Positions 6,649 through 13,535 of a stretch of DNA of 41,207 bases are shown here, piece after piece. Each line of letters begins with the position of its first letter. Position 1 is the stretch's first letter. Position numbers and translations under genes: made by a program. Source of the DNA: Rubripirellula sp. (GTDB taxonomy: Bacteria > Planctomycetota > Planctomycetia > Pirellulales > Pirellulaceae); NCBI GenBank assembly GCA_028823035.1, contig JAPKCI010000032.1, forward strand, positions 1 to 41,207, given 5' to 3'. The notes below the pieces were generated by a model, which made no database searches, was not told the origin of the DNA, and saw only the letters and a program-made list of their open reading frames with translations.

Positions 6649-6730
6649 GAAAATGCAAAGCATCGGCGCGGCAGGGCGTTTTTGCAATGAACAATCACTC
6701 GTCTCGACCCGACTTTTTTGGTCCTTATAC
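6644..6730 (+). other. attC site 12
   Basis: The left arm TATGAAAATGCAAAGCATCG, then GCGCGG, pairs with CTCGACCCGACTTTTTTGG. The R' core is CTTATAC at 6724-6730. Length 87 bp. Both cores are off-consensus, but the arms match well. Confidence 0.65.
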
Positions 6731-6750
6731 ACTCTGGAAAAGCTCGCCAC

Positions 6751-7422
6751 ATGAACTCACCGCAAACAAACAACGCAATTAATCAGATCGTAGAATCCTT
6801 CGCCCGAGTTACGCTCGGAAATGGCGTTTCAGTCCGCGAAGCAGACGTGATTGACGGCTACGGTACCGAGAGTGAACGAGCCGCCGCGCGCGAACGAGAT
6901 GAAATCCATGACTGGCAGCGGATTCCCGATGAAGACATTGAAAACCATTCGTCAGTTCTCTGCTTTATGGACGACGATGGCTTGCGGTTTCATCTGCCTG
7001 CATACATGCGTTTTACGCTCTGTCGGTATCGTGAATCGGAGTCCATCAGCGCGGATGCGACTATCTATCGACTCTGCGACCCTAATTGCATCGACCGTTT
7101 GCTTGTTCACCTCACGAATCAACAAATCAATGCAATCAAGGCGTTCCTCACCACATGCCTAGTGATTGGCGATGGCTGGCTGGATATTGCTAACGTACCA
7201 TTGGCTCTTCGCCATTGGAACGGTGACGAGGCAGCCTGTGAGGAATTGCGTGTGCGGCAGACGGCACAAAATGCTGCTGCCAAAAAACTCTCTGGAATCT
7301 TCTCTGGGCTGGACCCAGAATTGCTTCAGAAATGTAAGGACGGAAATCTCACTGATGATGAACAACAGAAACTGCGAGGCCTCATGCGAGACGCGACTGA
7401 AAAAAGCAGCCCGAATGGGTGA
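6751..7422 (+). CDS. DUF6714-like cassette protein
   Basis: A 223-residue cytosolic protein. The segment READVIDGYGTESERAAARE followed by WQRIPDEDIENHSSVLCFMD and LRFHLPAYMRFTL matches the pattern I know from DUF6714 proteins (a DxDIE motif, then an FxLPAYM strand). This family is found as single-domain proteins with no assigned activity. The C-terminus (FSGLDPELLQKCKDGNLTDD) is helical and acidic. ATG 6751 lies 20 bp after the R' core of attC 12; the in-frame extension to 6718 would start inside the attC. The stop TGA overlaps the GTG of the next ORF, so the two are probably translationally coupled in one cassette. Confidence 0.8.
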   Translation: MNSPQTNNAINQIVESFARVTLGNGVSVREADVIDGYGTESERAAARERDEIHDWQRIPDEDIENHSSVLCFMDDDGLRFHLPAYMRFTLCRYRESESISADATIYRLCDPNCIDRLLVHLTNQQINAIKAFLTTCLVIGDGWLDIANVPLALRHWNGDEAACEELRVRQTAQNAAAKKLSGIFSGLDPELLQKCKDGNLTDDEQQKLRGLMRDATEKSSPNG

Positions 7423-7625
7423 CAACCGGAACCTACGCTCTGGTCCGAAGCAGTGTGTTCGCCTGCATAGTCCCATTCATTGCGTCGGCATCCTTGATGT
7501 ATTTTCGAATAAGACACAATGGGTTGTGGTGGATCGCTAGAGTTGTCGCAGTTGCTATCGCGTTTTTGCTGGATTTGCGCCGCCAGAAACGATGCGCACG
7601 GCAAGTGGGCATGAAAAATCGGTGA
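7419..7625 (+). CDS. Small two-helix membrane protein, coupled to the upstream gene
   Basis: A 68-residue protein from GTG 7419, overlapping the upstream stop in the arrangement GTGA. It has two likely membrane helices, SSVFACIVPFIASASLMYF and GLWWIARVVAVAIAFLLDL, and a basic C-terminus (RRQKRCARQVGMKNR). The stop TGA 7623-7625 falls inside the left arm of attC 13, a common cassette arrangement. The overlap and the stop position support it as a real second gene of a two-gene cassette. Function is unknown; a partner role for the DUF6714-like protein is only an inference from linkage. Confidence 0.6.
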   Translation: MTTGTYALVRSSVFACIVPFIASASLMYFRIRHNGLWWIARVVAVAIAFLLDLRRQKRCARQVGMKNR

Positions 7626-7736
7626 ACCGGAATCGGCTCGACTTCCGGTTCTTAAAAGTCGTTTCCTACGTTTACAGTTCAAGGGTGTGAACATCAATCG
7701 CGTCGATCCGCCAACTCGGTTAACACAATCGTTATG
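7610..7736 (+). other. attC site 13
   Basis: The left arm CATGAAAAATCGGTGAACCG with GAATCGGCTCG pairs with a right arm CGATCCGCCAACTCGGTTAA before R' CGTTATG at 7730-7736. Length 127 bp. R'' is degenerate (CATGAAA). Confidence 0.8.
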
Positions 7737-7772
7737 CCTCACATCCATTCATGATCAGATAGAGAGTCCCAG

Positions 7773-8218
7773 ATGAAGTGCCCACACGACGGAAGAGAGC
7801 TGACGACGGAAGAGAGCTGACGACGGCCAATTACGAGGCGGATATTGAAGTTGATAAATGCGATGAATGTAACGGGATGTGGCTCGACTATGGGGAGCTA
7901 GAGCGAATTCAGGACACCAACGAGAAGGATTACGCGGATGAGATCCAGCAACTCCCAAGTCTCGTCGGAGACGCGTACGCGATGGCGCTCTCCCGTCCGA
8001 AGGCCGCAGTACAGTGCCCTAAATGTGATCAAGCCATGGAAAGGCGGGAACATGGGTACTGCTCGCAGGTTATGATTGACGTTTGTCCGAAGTGTCGGGG
8101 AACATGGCTTGATGGTGGAGAGATCGCATCATTGGAGGTGTTTTTTGAGAGAACCCTGTCCGAGACAAGGGAAGTACGTTCTGGCTTCTTTGCCAAGCTG
8201 GCCAATTTGTTCGATTAG
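7773..8218 (+). pseudogene. zf-TFIIB double zinc-knuckle protein, frameshifted by a 17-bp duplication
   Basis: The expected product is a 142-residue protein with two zf-TFIIB units, each a Cys-x2-Cys pair, a short beta region, a second Cys-x2-Cys pair and a WLDxGE motif. ATG 7773 reads MKCPHDGRELTT, the first half-knuckle, but then meets TGA 7818 because 17 bp are repeated. Removing one copy joins MKCPHDGRELTT to ANYEADIEVDKCDECNGMWL and the rest: DYGELERI, then CPKCDQAME, CPKCRGTWLDGGE. As the sequence stands, the long frame can only start at GTG 7778, which loses the first CPxD pair. Such proteins bind zinc; their cellular role is not settled. A sequencing error cannot be excluded. Confidence 0.8.
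7788..7821 (+). repeat. 17-bp exact tandem duplication inside a coding region
   Basis: GACGGAAGAGAGCTGAC stands at 7788-7804 and again at 7805-7821. Seventeen is not a multiple of three, so the downstream frame is shifted. Confidence 0.97.
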
Positions 8219-8225
8219 TTCATGC

Positions 8226-8320
8226 CGAACGAGCGCGTGCACAGGGAGCGGCGGTGGAAAGCTTTTGCGAATGGTTGCCGTGCTCCCGCCGCCCGCCGCC
8301 CGGCGACGTGTGACGTCCTG
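8226..8320 (+). other. attC site 14 (degenerate cores)
   Basis: The left arm CGAACGAGCGCGTGCACAGG with GAGCGGCGG pairs with CCGCCGCCCGG then CGACGTGTGACGTCCTG. The stem resembles the attC 7/10/23 group. R' is CGTCCTG (GTT changed to GTC), so this site is probably inactive. Confidence 0.5.
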
Positions 8321-8400
8321 TCGCAACGTCATTCGGGCCGATGGATCCGTTGTTTTGATCCGATGCAAGTAGTTTGCGAATCCAGCAAAGGAGTTCCTCG

Positions 8401-9033
8401 ATGAAATCTGACCTGACCGACATCACACTCGTGGTGGACCGTAGCGGTTCAATGGAGCAAGTGCGAGAAGACGCCGAAGGAGGTGTGAACTCGTTCATCA
8501 CAGACCAGGCTAAGGAACCGGGCGAAGCACTGCTTACCCTAGTGCAATTCGACACCGAGTATGAGTTTCTGCAAAAAGGCGTCCCCGTTTCGCAAGCTCT
8601 AGAGTACAAACTGGTTCCCAGAGGAATGACCGCCTTGCTTGACGCTATTGGAAGAGCGATCAACGAAACCGGCGAACGACTGTCGAGCATGGATGAACAG
8701 GACCGTCCCGGTTTGGTCATCTTTGTTGTAATGACGGATGGACTTGAAAACTCAAGCAAGGAGTTTTCGAAGGTTCACATCAAGGAAATGATCGAACGTC
8801 AACAGAAACAGTATAACTGGCATTTCACTTTTCTTGGTGCAGATCAGGATGCGTTCACTGAGGCCGGCGAGATGGGAATGCGCCAGACTGGAGTGGCCAA
8901 TTATGCTAAGGAGAAAGTGGCAAATGCGTACATGGCAACTGGAGCCAAAGTAGCGCGCATGCGCAAGCAGCATCGTGAAGGGGAGCAGGTAAGTAACGCG
9001 TTCACTGACCAAGAGCGTGATGATATGACTTGA
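8401..9033 (+). CDS. von Willebrand factor A domain protein (cytosolic)
   Basis: A 210-residue single VWA domain. The MIDAS motif DRSGS is at residues 13-17 (ITLVVDRSGSMEQ), followed by the conserved Thr in RGMTALLDAIG and the MTDGLEN motif near residue 113, so metal-ion-dependent protein binding is expected. There is no signal peptide or membrane segment. The C-terminus is short and charged. ATG 8401 is chosen because a strong ribosome site, AAAGGAG, lies 9 bp upstream; the in-frame ATG 8374 has none. The stop lies within the left end of the next attC candidate. Partners are unknown, and no MoxR-type ATPase is nearby. Confidence 0.92.
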   Translation: MKSDLTDITLVVDRSGSMEQVREDAEGGVNSFITDQAKEPGEALLTLVQFDTEYEFLQKGVPVSQALEYKLVPRGMTALLDAIGRAINETGERLSSMDEQDRPGLVIFVVMTDGLENSSKEFSKVHIKEMIERQQKQYNWHFTFLGADQDAFTEAGEMGMRQTGVANYAKEKVANAYMATGAKVARMRKQHREGEQVSNAFTDQERDDMT

Positions 9034-9113
9034 CAACTGTCGCCCGACAGCTCTGAGCCGCAAAGTTCGGCATTATCGTCGAATTGCCTTGAACGTGGGC
9101 GACGCTCTAAGAT
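9028..9113 (+). other. attC site 15 (moderate)
   Basis: The left end CTTGACAACTGTCGCCCGAC overlaps the VWA stop codon. The right end GTGGGCGACGCTCTAAG gives the reverse complement CTTAGAGCGTCGCCCAC. The GTCGCCC/GGGCGAC pairing is exact. The R' core (GCTCTAA) is off-consensus. Confidence 0.5.
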
Positions 9114-9200
9114 TTGGTAGATCAAACCTCATGCATAGCCGTTTGGTGTCGTGGTGTTCGACGACGGCTGTGCGAAGCCGCTGTGATAGGAACCTCGGAT

Positions 9201-9288
9201 CAAAAAATGTGGCATCGAAGCCGCTGACAACGCGTTTTTTTCTGGCTGAGCTTTTCGGCGGCTACTCGGTGATCCCGGTTGTTGTGTC
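9201..9288 (+). other. attC site 16
   Basis: The left arm CAAAAAATGTGGCATCGAAG with CCGCTG pairs with CGGCGGCTACTCGGTGATCC. R' is GTTGTGT at 9281-9287. Length 88 bp. The 87 bp before it (9114-9200) form a cassette body with no ORF, only an AGCCGT/ACGGCT hairpin. Confidence 0.65.
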
Positions 9289-9312
9289 ACTACACGTGTT
9301 GTGTCACTACAC
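9280..9312 (+). repeat. 17-bp-period duplication of an attC R' end and the start codon after it
   Basis: TGTTGTGTCACTACAC occurs at 9280-9295 and 9297-9312. Each copy carries the R' core GTTGTGT and the GTG start of the next gene. Confidence 0.95.
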
Positions 9313-9828
9313 ATTTACGTTACCACTGTCACGAATGGAGTGCGACTTATCACTTCACCTGCAGAACAACACCTCGCTCGTGATCTTCGCGTTGTGTTAC
9401 GCGATGTCGAGATCGGCGACCGTATTCCAGAATCCGAAGTCTTTCGTGATGCCCTGTCTGCGCTTGAATACTACATTCCAGAAGTCCTCCGTGAGGTCCA
9501 CCCGGAATGGAAACATGAGAGCTTGGACGCAGTGTTTCCTGAATGCTCTACCAAAAGTGCCGAACATGAGTTCGACATTGTCGGCACATGCATTGTCATT
9601 TCGGACCAAACAATGGTGCCAACTCACACTCGCATTCGCGTCTCAGCAACTACGAATGCGATCGTGTCAATGCAATGCAAACTTGGAGAACTGGCTGGCA
9701 AAGCGATGGAACGCATTCCCTACGGCGGCAATCACGGTTGCAGGCTCCACGTTGCATCACGAAAGGAAACGATACAATGGGCCTATGACGTTGCGTTCGG
9801 GGTTCCCAAGGGATCACGCGAATGCTGA
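9301..9828 (+). CDS. Hypothetical cassette protein
   Basis: A 175-residue protein with no recognised family. It has no signal peptide. Notable segments are YYIPEVLREVHPEWKHESLD, EFDIVGTCIVISDQTMVPTH and IPYGGNHGCRLHVASR, suggesting a mixed alpha/beta cytosolic domain. The start GTG 9301 lies in the second copy of the 17-bp duplication, so the duplication created a spare start without breaking the frame. GTG 9340 is an alternative. The stop is 8 bp before attC 17. Confidence 0.75.
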   Translation: MSLHIYVTTVTNGVRLITSPAEQHLARDLRVVLRDVEIGDRIPESEVFRDALSALEYYIPEVLREVHPEWKHESLDAVFPECSTKSAEHEFDIVGTCIVISDQTMVPTHTRIRVSATTNAIVSMQCKLGELAGKAMERIPYGGNHGCRLHVASRKETIQWAYDVAFGVPKGSREC

Positions 9829-9836
9829 GTTTGCCA

Positions 9837-9925
9837 GATAGCAAATGAACTGCACCGGGATCGCCGTCCGTGCTGAATTTGCCATCAACGTCGCTGTTGG
9901 CAACCCGGTGATCCCAATCGTTATC
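9837..9925 (+). other. attC site 17
   Basis: R'' GATAGCAAATGAACTGCACC with GGGATCGCC pairs with GGCAACCCGGTGATCCCAAT. R' is CGTTATC at 9919-9925. Length 89 bp. One of the best sites. Confidence 0.93.
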
Positions 9926-9947
9926 TCAATTAGCGGAATAGTACCTA

Positions 9948-10376
9948 ATGAAAAAACTCGCCCAACAGGTCGTTGACAAAGCTGAACGTGCCGTTGAGCA
10001 GTTGGGCGATCGGTCCAACGGCACTCTGGACTACTCAGAAACGAGTCTCGCAGTTGTAGAAGAAGTGCTCGCGGAAGCTACCGAATTCGTTGACGAAACC
10101 CCTGCCAAACAAATTGACGCACTCGTCAAGATGCTTGGGTCTTACGTTCTCGAAGTTGGTCGACGGGAGTTTGGTGGCAAATACTACTGGCACGAAGGCC
10201 ACGACCAGCCCGTACTGGTCATCGGTGAACCTGAATACACGATCGCAATCCTGGTATTCGACAAAATCCGCGGACGACTATCGGGAGACAAAGATGCTAA
10301 CATTTCGTACTTCTACCGAGTATTCGCAGAACGTGTTCGGAGTGCCGAACCAGGGGATGACTTTCTCTATATTTGA
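9948..10376 (+). CDS. Conserved-looking hypothetical cassette protein
   Basis: A 142-residue cytosolic protein. An N-terminal helical half (KKLAQQVVDKAERAVEQLGD onward) is followed by LGSYVLEVGRREFGGKYYWH and QPVLVIGEPEYTIAILVFDK, then GRLSGDKDANISYFYRVFAE. The GGKYYWHEG and GRLSGD segments look conserved; I recall similar hypotheticals but cannot name the family. ATG 9948 lies 22 bp after R' of attC 17. The stop TGA is 21 bp before attC 18. Confidence 0.85.
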   Translation: MKKLAQQVVDKAERAVEQLGDRSNGTLDYSETSLAVVEEVLAEATEFVDETPAKQIDALVKMLGSYVLEVGRREFGGKYYWHEGHDQPVLVIGEPEYTIAILVFDKIRGRLSGDKDANISYFYRVFAERVRSAEPGDDFLYI

Positions 10377-10396
10377 TACCTTTGTTCTAATCGTGG

Positions 10397-10486
10397 TATA
10401 ACAATGCCATTCAACCGAAGTCGGATTTGGGTGGGCTATTCATGGTTTGGATTACTCGTTCTGGTCCGGTGATCGCTTACGTTAGC
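10397..10486 (+). other. attC site 18
   Basis: R'' TATAACAATGCCATTCAACC with GAAGTCGG pairs with CTGGTCCGGTGATCGCTTAC. R' is CGTTAGC at 10480-10486. Length 90 bp. Confidence 0.85.
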
Positions 10487-10504
10487 TATTAAAGGTTATG
10501 GAAC

Positions 10505-11050
10505 ATGAGTGAAGAAAGACACTTAAGAAGGGCGGAATTCAACTCCAAGGTGTGTATCTATTGGTTGTTGTCTGTGGCCATTCTTTTGACTGTAACCATC
10601 ATTGGGATTCCCCTGCTGCTTCTCTGGTTTCCAATCGGCTTGGCGTTCACTAAACGCTACTTGGATAGGATGGAATGCCTGCTGACCGAAAAGGCACTCA
10701 AGGTTAAAAAGGGAATCTTTATCCGAATCGAGAAAACCATTCCGCTTGAAAAAATCACAGACATGGGAATGGTCCAAGGTCCCATCATGCGTTACTTCGA
10801 CCTGCATACACTCACTGTCGAGACTGCAGGCCAGTCTGGGCAAGGCGCTTTAGTTTCACTGACGGGTATCATCGATGCAAAATTGTTTCGCGAAGCCGTC
10901 CTGAACCAGCGCGAATCCATTTCCAACGCGTCTCAGTCGGCTCCAGAGGCCGCGCGTCAGGAGCCATCTGAGCCGAACCCTTTGCTTTCGGAAATCAGAG
11001 ATTCTCTGCTGCGTATCGAATCGATACTTGAGAAACCAGCCGATAGATGA
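10505..11050 (+). CDS. Bacterial PH-domain (YdbS/bPH2-type) membrane protein
   Basis: A 181-residue protein. Two close N-terminal membrane helices (VCIYWLLSVAILLTVTIIGI, PLLLLWFPIGLAF) are followed by a cytosolic bPH2-like domain: CLLTEKALKVKKGIFIRIEK, then TIPLEKITDMGMVQGPIMRY and LHTLTVETAG. The TIPLxKITD motif before a strand break and FDLHTLTVET are characteristic of the YdbS-like family. The C-terminal tail ends in a helix, LLSEIRDSLLRIESILEK. The role is unknown; relatives are thought to act at the envelope. ATG 10505 is 18 bp after R' of attC 18, and the stop lies inside attC 19. Confidence 0.88.
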   Translation: MSEERHLRRAEFNSKVCIYWLLSVAILLTVTIIGIPLLLLWFPIGLAFTKRYLDRMECLLTEKALKVKKGIFIRIEKTIPLEKITDMGMVQGPIMRYFDLHTLTVETAGQSGQGALVSLTGIIDAKLFREAVLNQRESISNASQSAPEAARQEPSEPNPLLSEIRDSLLRIESILEKPADR

Positions 11051-11134
11051 CAAAACGATGTGTGCCGAGCCGCCGAGGCCGCGTTTTTAGATAGAAAATC
11101 ATCCGCGGCGACCGGGTGATCGCAGAAGTTCTGG
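11046..11134 (+). other. attC site 19
   Basis: R'' GATGACAAAACGATGTGTGC with CGAGCCGCCG pairs with GCGGCGACCGGGTGATCGC. R' is AGTTCTG at 11127-11133. Length 89 bp. It overlaps the stop codon of the PH-domain gene. Confidence 0.8.
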
Positions 11135-11155
11135 CACTAAAGGCATTGTGGTCCC

Positions 11156-11875
11156 ATGAAACTTGCGCTACTCACGCTTTGCGTTCTTCTTTCTTTTCCA
11201 GCAACTGCAATGGCCCAGCGGGACGCCCCGGTTTGGAGTTCCTTCCTCCCGCGAATTGCAATGTTTGATGAACGCACGACGCTTGATTTCGAGATAGTAT
11301 TTAAAAAAGCTGGTGGACCCCACGAACAATCGGCCCATTCGCAGGTCTTTGTTTTGGGCTATCTTGAAAAAGATGAACCGCAGATTTTGGAACTTGCGGC
11401 CGACAAGAACATCACAAGCAAGTCTACGAAAAATAGAAAGCTGCTGATTGATGTGCTGGTAGACGAGAAACTCGTTGCCCTACTTGAAACAAAGGTCGCG
11501 ATGGAATCTGACGAACCCGTCGTGATTAGCACCAAATCTGGTCGCGCATCTCGCGGCGGGTCGTGCTACGACTTTGAATTCAGTTTTGATAACAGCAAGC
11601 TGTTCGAGAGAATTGGCAAGCTCAAGAATTTTGACCACACGAATTTCGTTAAGTCTGACAACAGGTACTTCAACGATAAATTCAAGCTGATGATCTTTGT
11701 GCCGGTGAACGACTGTAAATATGCCACGAAGATCCCAATCGAACAAAAAGAGTTCTATGATTTCGCCCATTTTATGGATCAGGATACAATCATTCAGTAT
11801 TTCAAACCGCTTCCCTATCGCTTTCAGTTCAAACCATTGGAGGACGAGGGAGTTGTTCTGCTCTACATTGACTAA
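11156..11875 (+). CDS. Exported hypothetical cassette protein
   Basis: A 239-residue protein with a clear Sec signal peptide (MKLALLTLCVLLSFPATAMA, cleavage after AMA). The mature part is beta-rich: APVWSSFLPRIAMFDERTTL, VFVLGYLEKDEPQILELAAD, KLLIDVLVDEKLVALLETK, YDFEFSFDNSKLFERIGKL. It contains two Cys (SCYDFEF and VNDCKY) that could form a disulfide. No catalytic motif is recognised. ATG 11156 is 22 bp after attC 19. The stop is 42 bp before attC 20, with a segment (AAGCGTCTCACGTCAACTA) also found near position 75. Confidence 0.85.
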   Translation: MKLALLTLCVLLSFPATAMAQRDAPVWSSFLPRIAMFDERTTLDFEIVFKKAGGPHEQSAHSQVFVLGYLEKDEPQILELAADKNITSKSTKNRKLLIDVLVDEKLVALLETKVAMESDEPVVISTKSGRASRGGSCYDFEFSFDNSKLFERIGKLKNFDHTNFVKSDNRYFNDKFKLMIFVPVNDCKYATKIPIEQKEFYDFAHFMDQDTIIQYFKPLPYRFQFKPLEDEGVVLLYID

Positions 11876-11916
11876 ATCGCATTCGAGGAAGCGTCTCACG
11901 TCAACTAACCGTTTTA

Positions 11917-12020
11917 AAAACAACGCGATGAACGGAAGTCGCGAAGCTGATGGTTATTGAAACTGAGCGCTGTTGAAATGGAATATCGATTCCCGCGACT
12001 CGGTTAACGCGGGCGTTCTG
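11917..12020 (+). other. attC site 20
   Basis: R'' AAAACAACGCGATGAACGGA with AGTCGCG pairs with CCCGCGACTCGGTTAACGC. R' is CGTTCTG at 12014-12020. Length 104 bp. Confidence 0.9.
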
Positions 12021-12046
12021 TGGCTCTCCCCAACTCAATTGCTTGC

Positions 12047-12610
12047 ATGTCCACCAACCCTTACGAAACGCCCGCAGTTGGCGATCACACAGCGGACTCG
12101 CATTTGCAGAATCGACGGGCGGCACTTGCGGCGTTTCGCACGGCGTTCCTTATTCTCTTGGCGGCAGCGCTTTTCAACTACTATGCGTTTGACACACATG
12201 CGATCATCGGTGGTTTTCCTCCCATCCTTCAAGCTGCCTATCGCATAACTAATCTCGTTGGGATTGCGATCGGTTCAGCGTTCATTTGGTTCTTCGCGTT
12301 ACCCGTGCTTGAAGCCGTTGCCCGCACAATCCGATACGTCGTTGCTCGTGATGTTTCGACGGACAATTGGGACGGCGCTCTTTACGTATCGCTGAAGCCC
12401 GCTGTGTACTTGGCGGTGCCGGGTGCTATTATTTGGGTTTTGTGGGTCGTGGGTTTCTACTTTCTTCAATTTGACTTTGTGATGATTTCATTTTGGGTTG
12501 GAATTCCCGCTCACGTCCTAGCGGCATGCTTTTACGTCCCGCTTCTCGTTCGGTGGTATAGGCTTTCGCGAACCAGAATTCCATCACAACGCCACAGAAC
12601 AAACGGTTGA
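12047..12610 (+). CDS. Four-helix membrane protein with N-terminal NPYE motif
   Basis: A 187-residue integral membrane protein. The N-terminus MSTNPYETPAVG is the Asn-Pro-Tyr-rich start typical of many planctomycete membrane hypotheticals. Four likely helices follow: FRTAFLILLAAALFNYYAF, ITNLVGIAIGSAFIWFFALP, VYLAVPGAIIWVLWVVGFYF and FVMISFWVGIPAHVLAACFY. The C-terminus is basic. ATG 12047 is preferred to 12020, because 12020 lies at the attC 20 boundary and the NPYE motif fits the later start. Function unknown. The stop falls inside attC 21. Confidence 0.82.
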   Translation: MSTNPYETPAVGDHTADSHLQNRRAALAAFRTAFLILLAAALFNYYAFDTHAIIGGFPPILQAAYRITNLVGIAIGSAFIWFFALPVLEAVARTIRYVVARDVSTDNWDGALYVSLKPAVYLAVPGAIIWVLWVVGFYFLQFDFVMISFWVGIPAHVLAACFYVPLLVRWYRLSRTRIPSQRHRTNG

Positions 12611-12682
12611 CCGTGAGCGGCGGGGCACGTCGGACTTGAAGCAATGTTTTCTGGCCGCCGCCACGTTGACCGAAACGTTATT
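12595..12682 (+). other. attC site 21
   Basis: R'' CAGAACAAACGGTTGACCGT with GAGCGGCGG pairs with CCGCCGCCACGTTGACCGAA. R' is CGTTATT at 12676-12682. Length 88 bp. Confidence 0.92.
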
Positions 12683-13157
12683 GTGCTAGGCGACCCTACA
12701 TGCATCTTCGAAGTGGAAGCCCTCGAATGTTGGTCGCTTGCGTTCTTATGGTTGGCACGGGAGGATCGGTTTGCCTCTACCACGCAGTGAAACGATAATG
12801 CGAGGTGGGTCGCCGCATATCTTGCTTGTGAAACCTCAAACAAAGGGGATTGGTAGTTGTCAATGATTGTTTTGCCAACCAGATACTTTCTCGTGTTGCG
12901 ACGGACAACGGATATTTCTCGTTGCAGGTCAGGTTGCTGCCATTTGTAGTCCACAAGGAATTGTAAGACTCAATTGATCATTCAATTCCATGGAACTCAC
13001 CAACAAACTCATGTCTCCATCCCCCAGATCCGCATGGCAGTAAATGCCATGATCGCGAGGACGATTCGCCAAATTCCAAGGTGTTCTCCATCGTCTTGTC
13101 AGATTCCTTTTGGCGTTCCGGCCTGCTAGATTATTCTGATTTCACCGATCCGCTTTC
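12683..13157. other. Cassette body or bodies without a convincing + strand gene
   Basis: No + strand ORF is supportable. A minus-strand frame from GTG 12954 (MDYKWQQPDLQREISVVRRN onward) stays open for 140 codons and looks mildly protein-like in its first 65 residues, but it runs on through attC 21. It could be an inverted cassette gene. A weak attC-like end (GGCGTTCCG near 13112-13120, with CGCCAAA/TTTGGCG arms) stands before the next small gene. Confidence 0.4.
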
Positions 13158-13394
13158 ATGCAGTTGGTTCACATTCAACTAGATCTGCCGAATGTTAACT
13201 GGATGGCTCCGACAAACCTTACGCTAGACGACCTTTTGGCGATTCTAAATAAAAACGGTGTATTACCGTCACCTCATTATCACGGCGTTGTGACGGCGTT
13301 TGCAGATGAATCAGCTGCATTGATCTCGCACGACAGAATAACGCCACACTTCCGTTGTGCTATTGTTTCGATCAGTGGTGGTGAAACAGTTTAA
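13158..13394 (+). CDS. Small hypothetical cassette protein
   Basis: A 78-residue cytosolic protein from ATG 13158: MQLVHIQLDLPNVNWMAPT, then LTLDDLLAILNKNGVLPSPH and DRITPHFRCAIVSISGG. It has a short helix between beta segments and no signal peptide or known motif. I do not recognise it. It lies between a weak R' end near 13120 and a candidate attC starting 8 bp after its stop, which supports its being a cassette gene. Confidence 0.55.
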   Translation: MQLVHIQLDLPNVNWMAPTNLTLDDLLAILNKNGVLPSPHYHGVVTAFADESAALISHDRITPHFRCAIVSISGGETV

Positions 13395-13401
13395 GTTAAA
13401 T

Positions 13402-13511
13402 GAGACGAACGTACGCACGTTCATAAAGAATTGCAGCGGATCCGTGTTTGCCGTGTCGGATCGCTGCGTTTGACAGAGTCCGATCACGGCCCGCTGAGTT
13501 CACGCGTTCGC
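13402..13511 (+). other. attC site 22 (weak)
   Basis: The left arm GACGAACGTACGCACGTTC and the right arm ACGCGTTCGCTG share CGAACG/CGTTCG pairing, with an internal hairpin GCAGCGGATCC/GGATCGCTGC. R' is CGTTCGC at 13505-13511. Its place 8 bp after a stop and 25 bp before a start fits. Confidence 0.45.
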
Positions 13512-13535
13512 TGACAAGAATTGGAGATCCCAAGA

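Noticed and set aside
12532-12954. Minus-strand 140-codon ORF across attC 21
   Set aside because: It runs through a clear attC, shows no known motif and only its first part is protein-like; kept only as a possibility in the gap entry.
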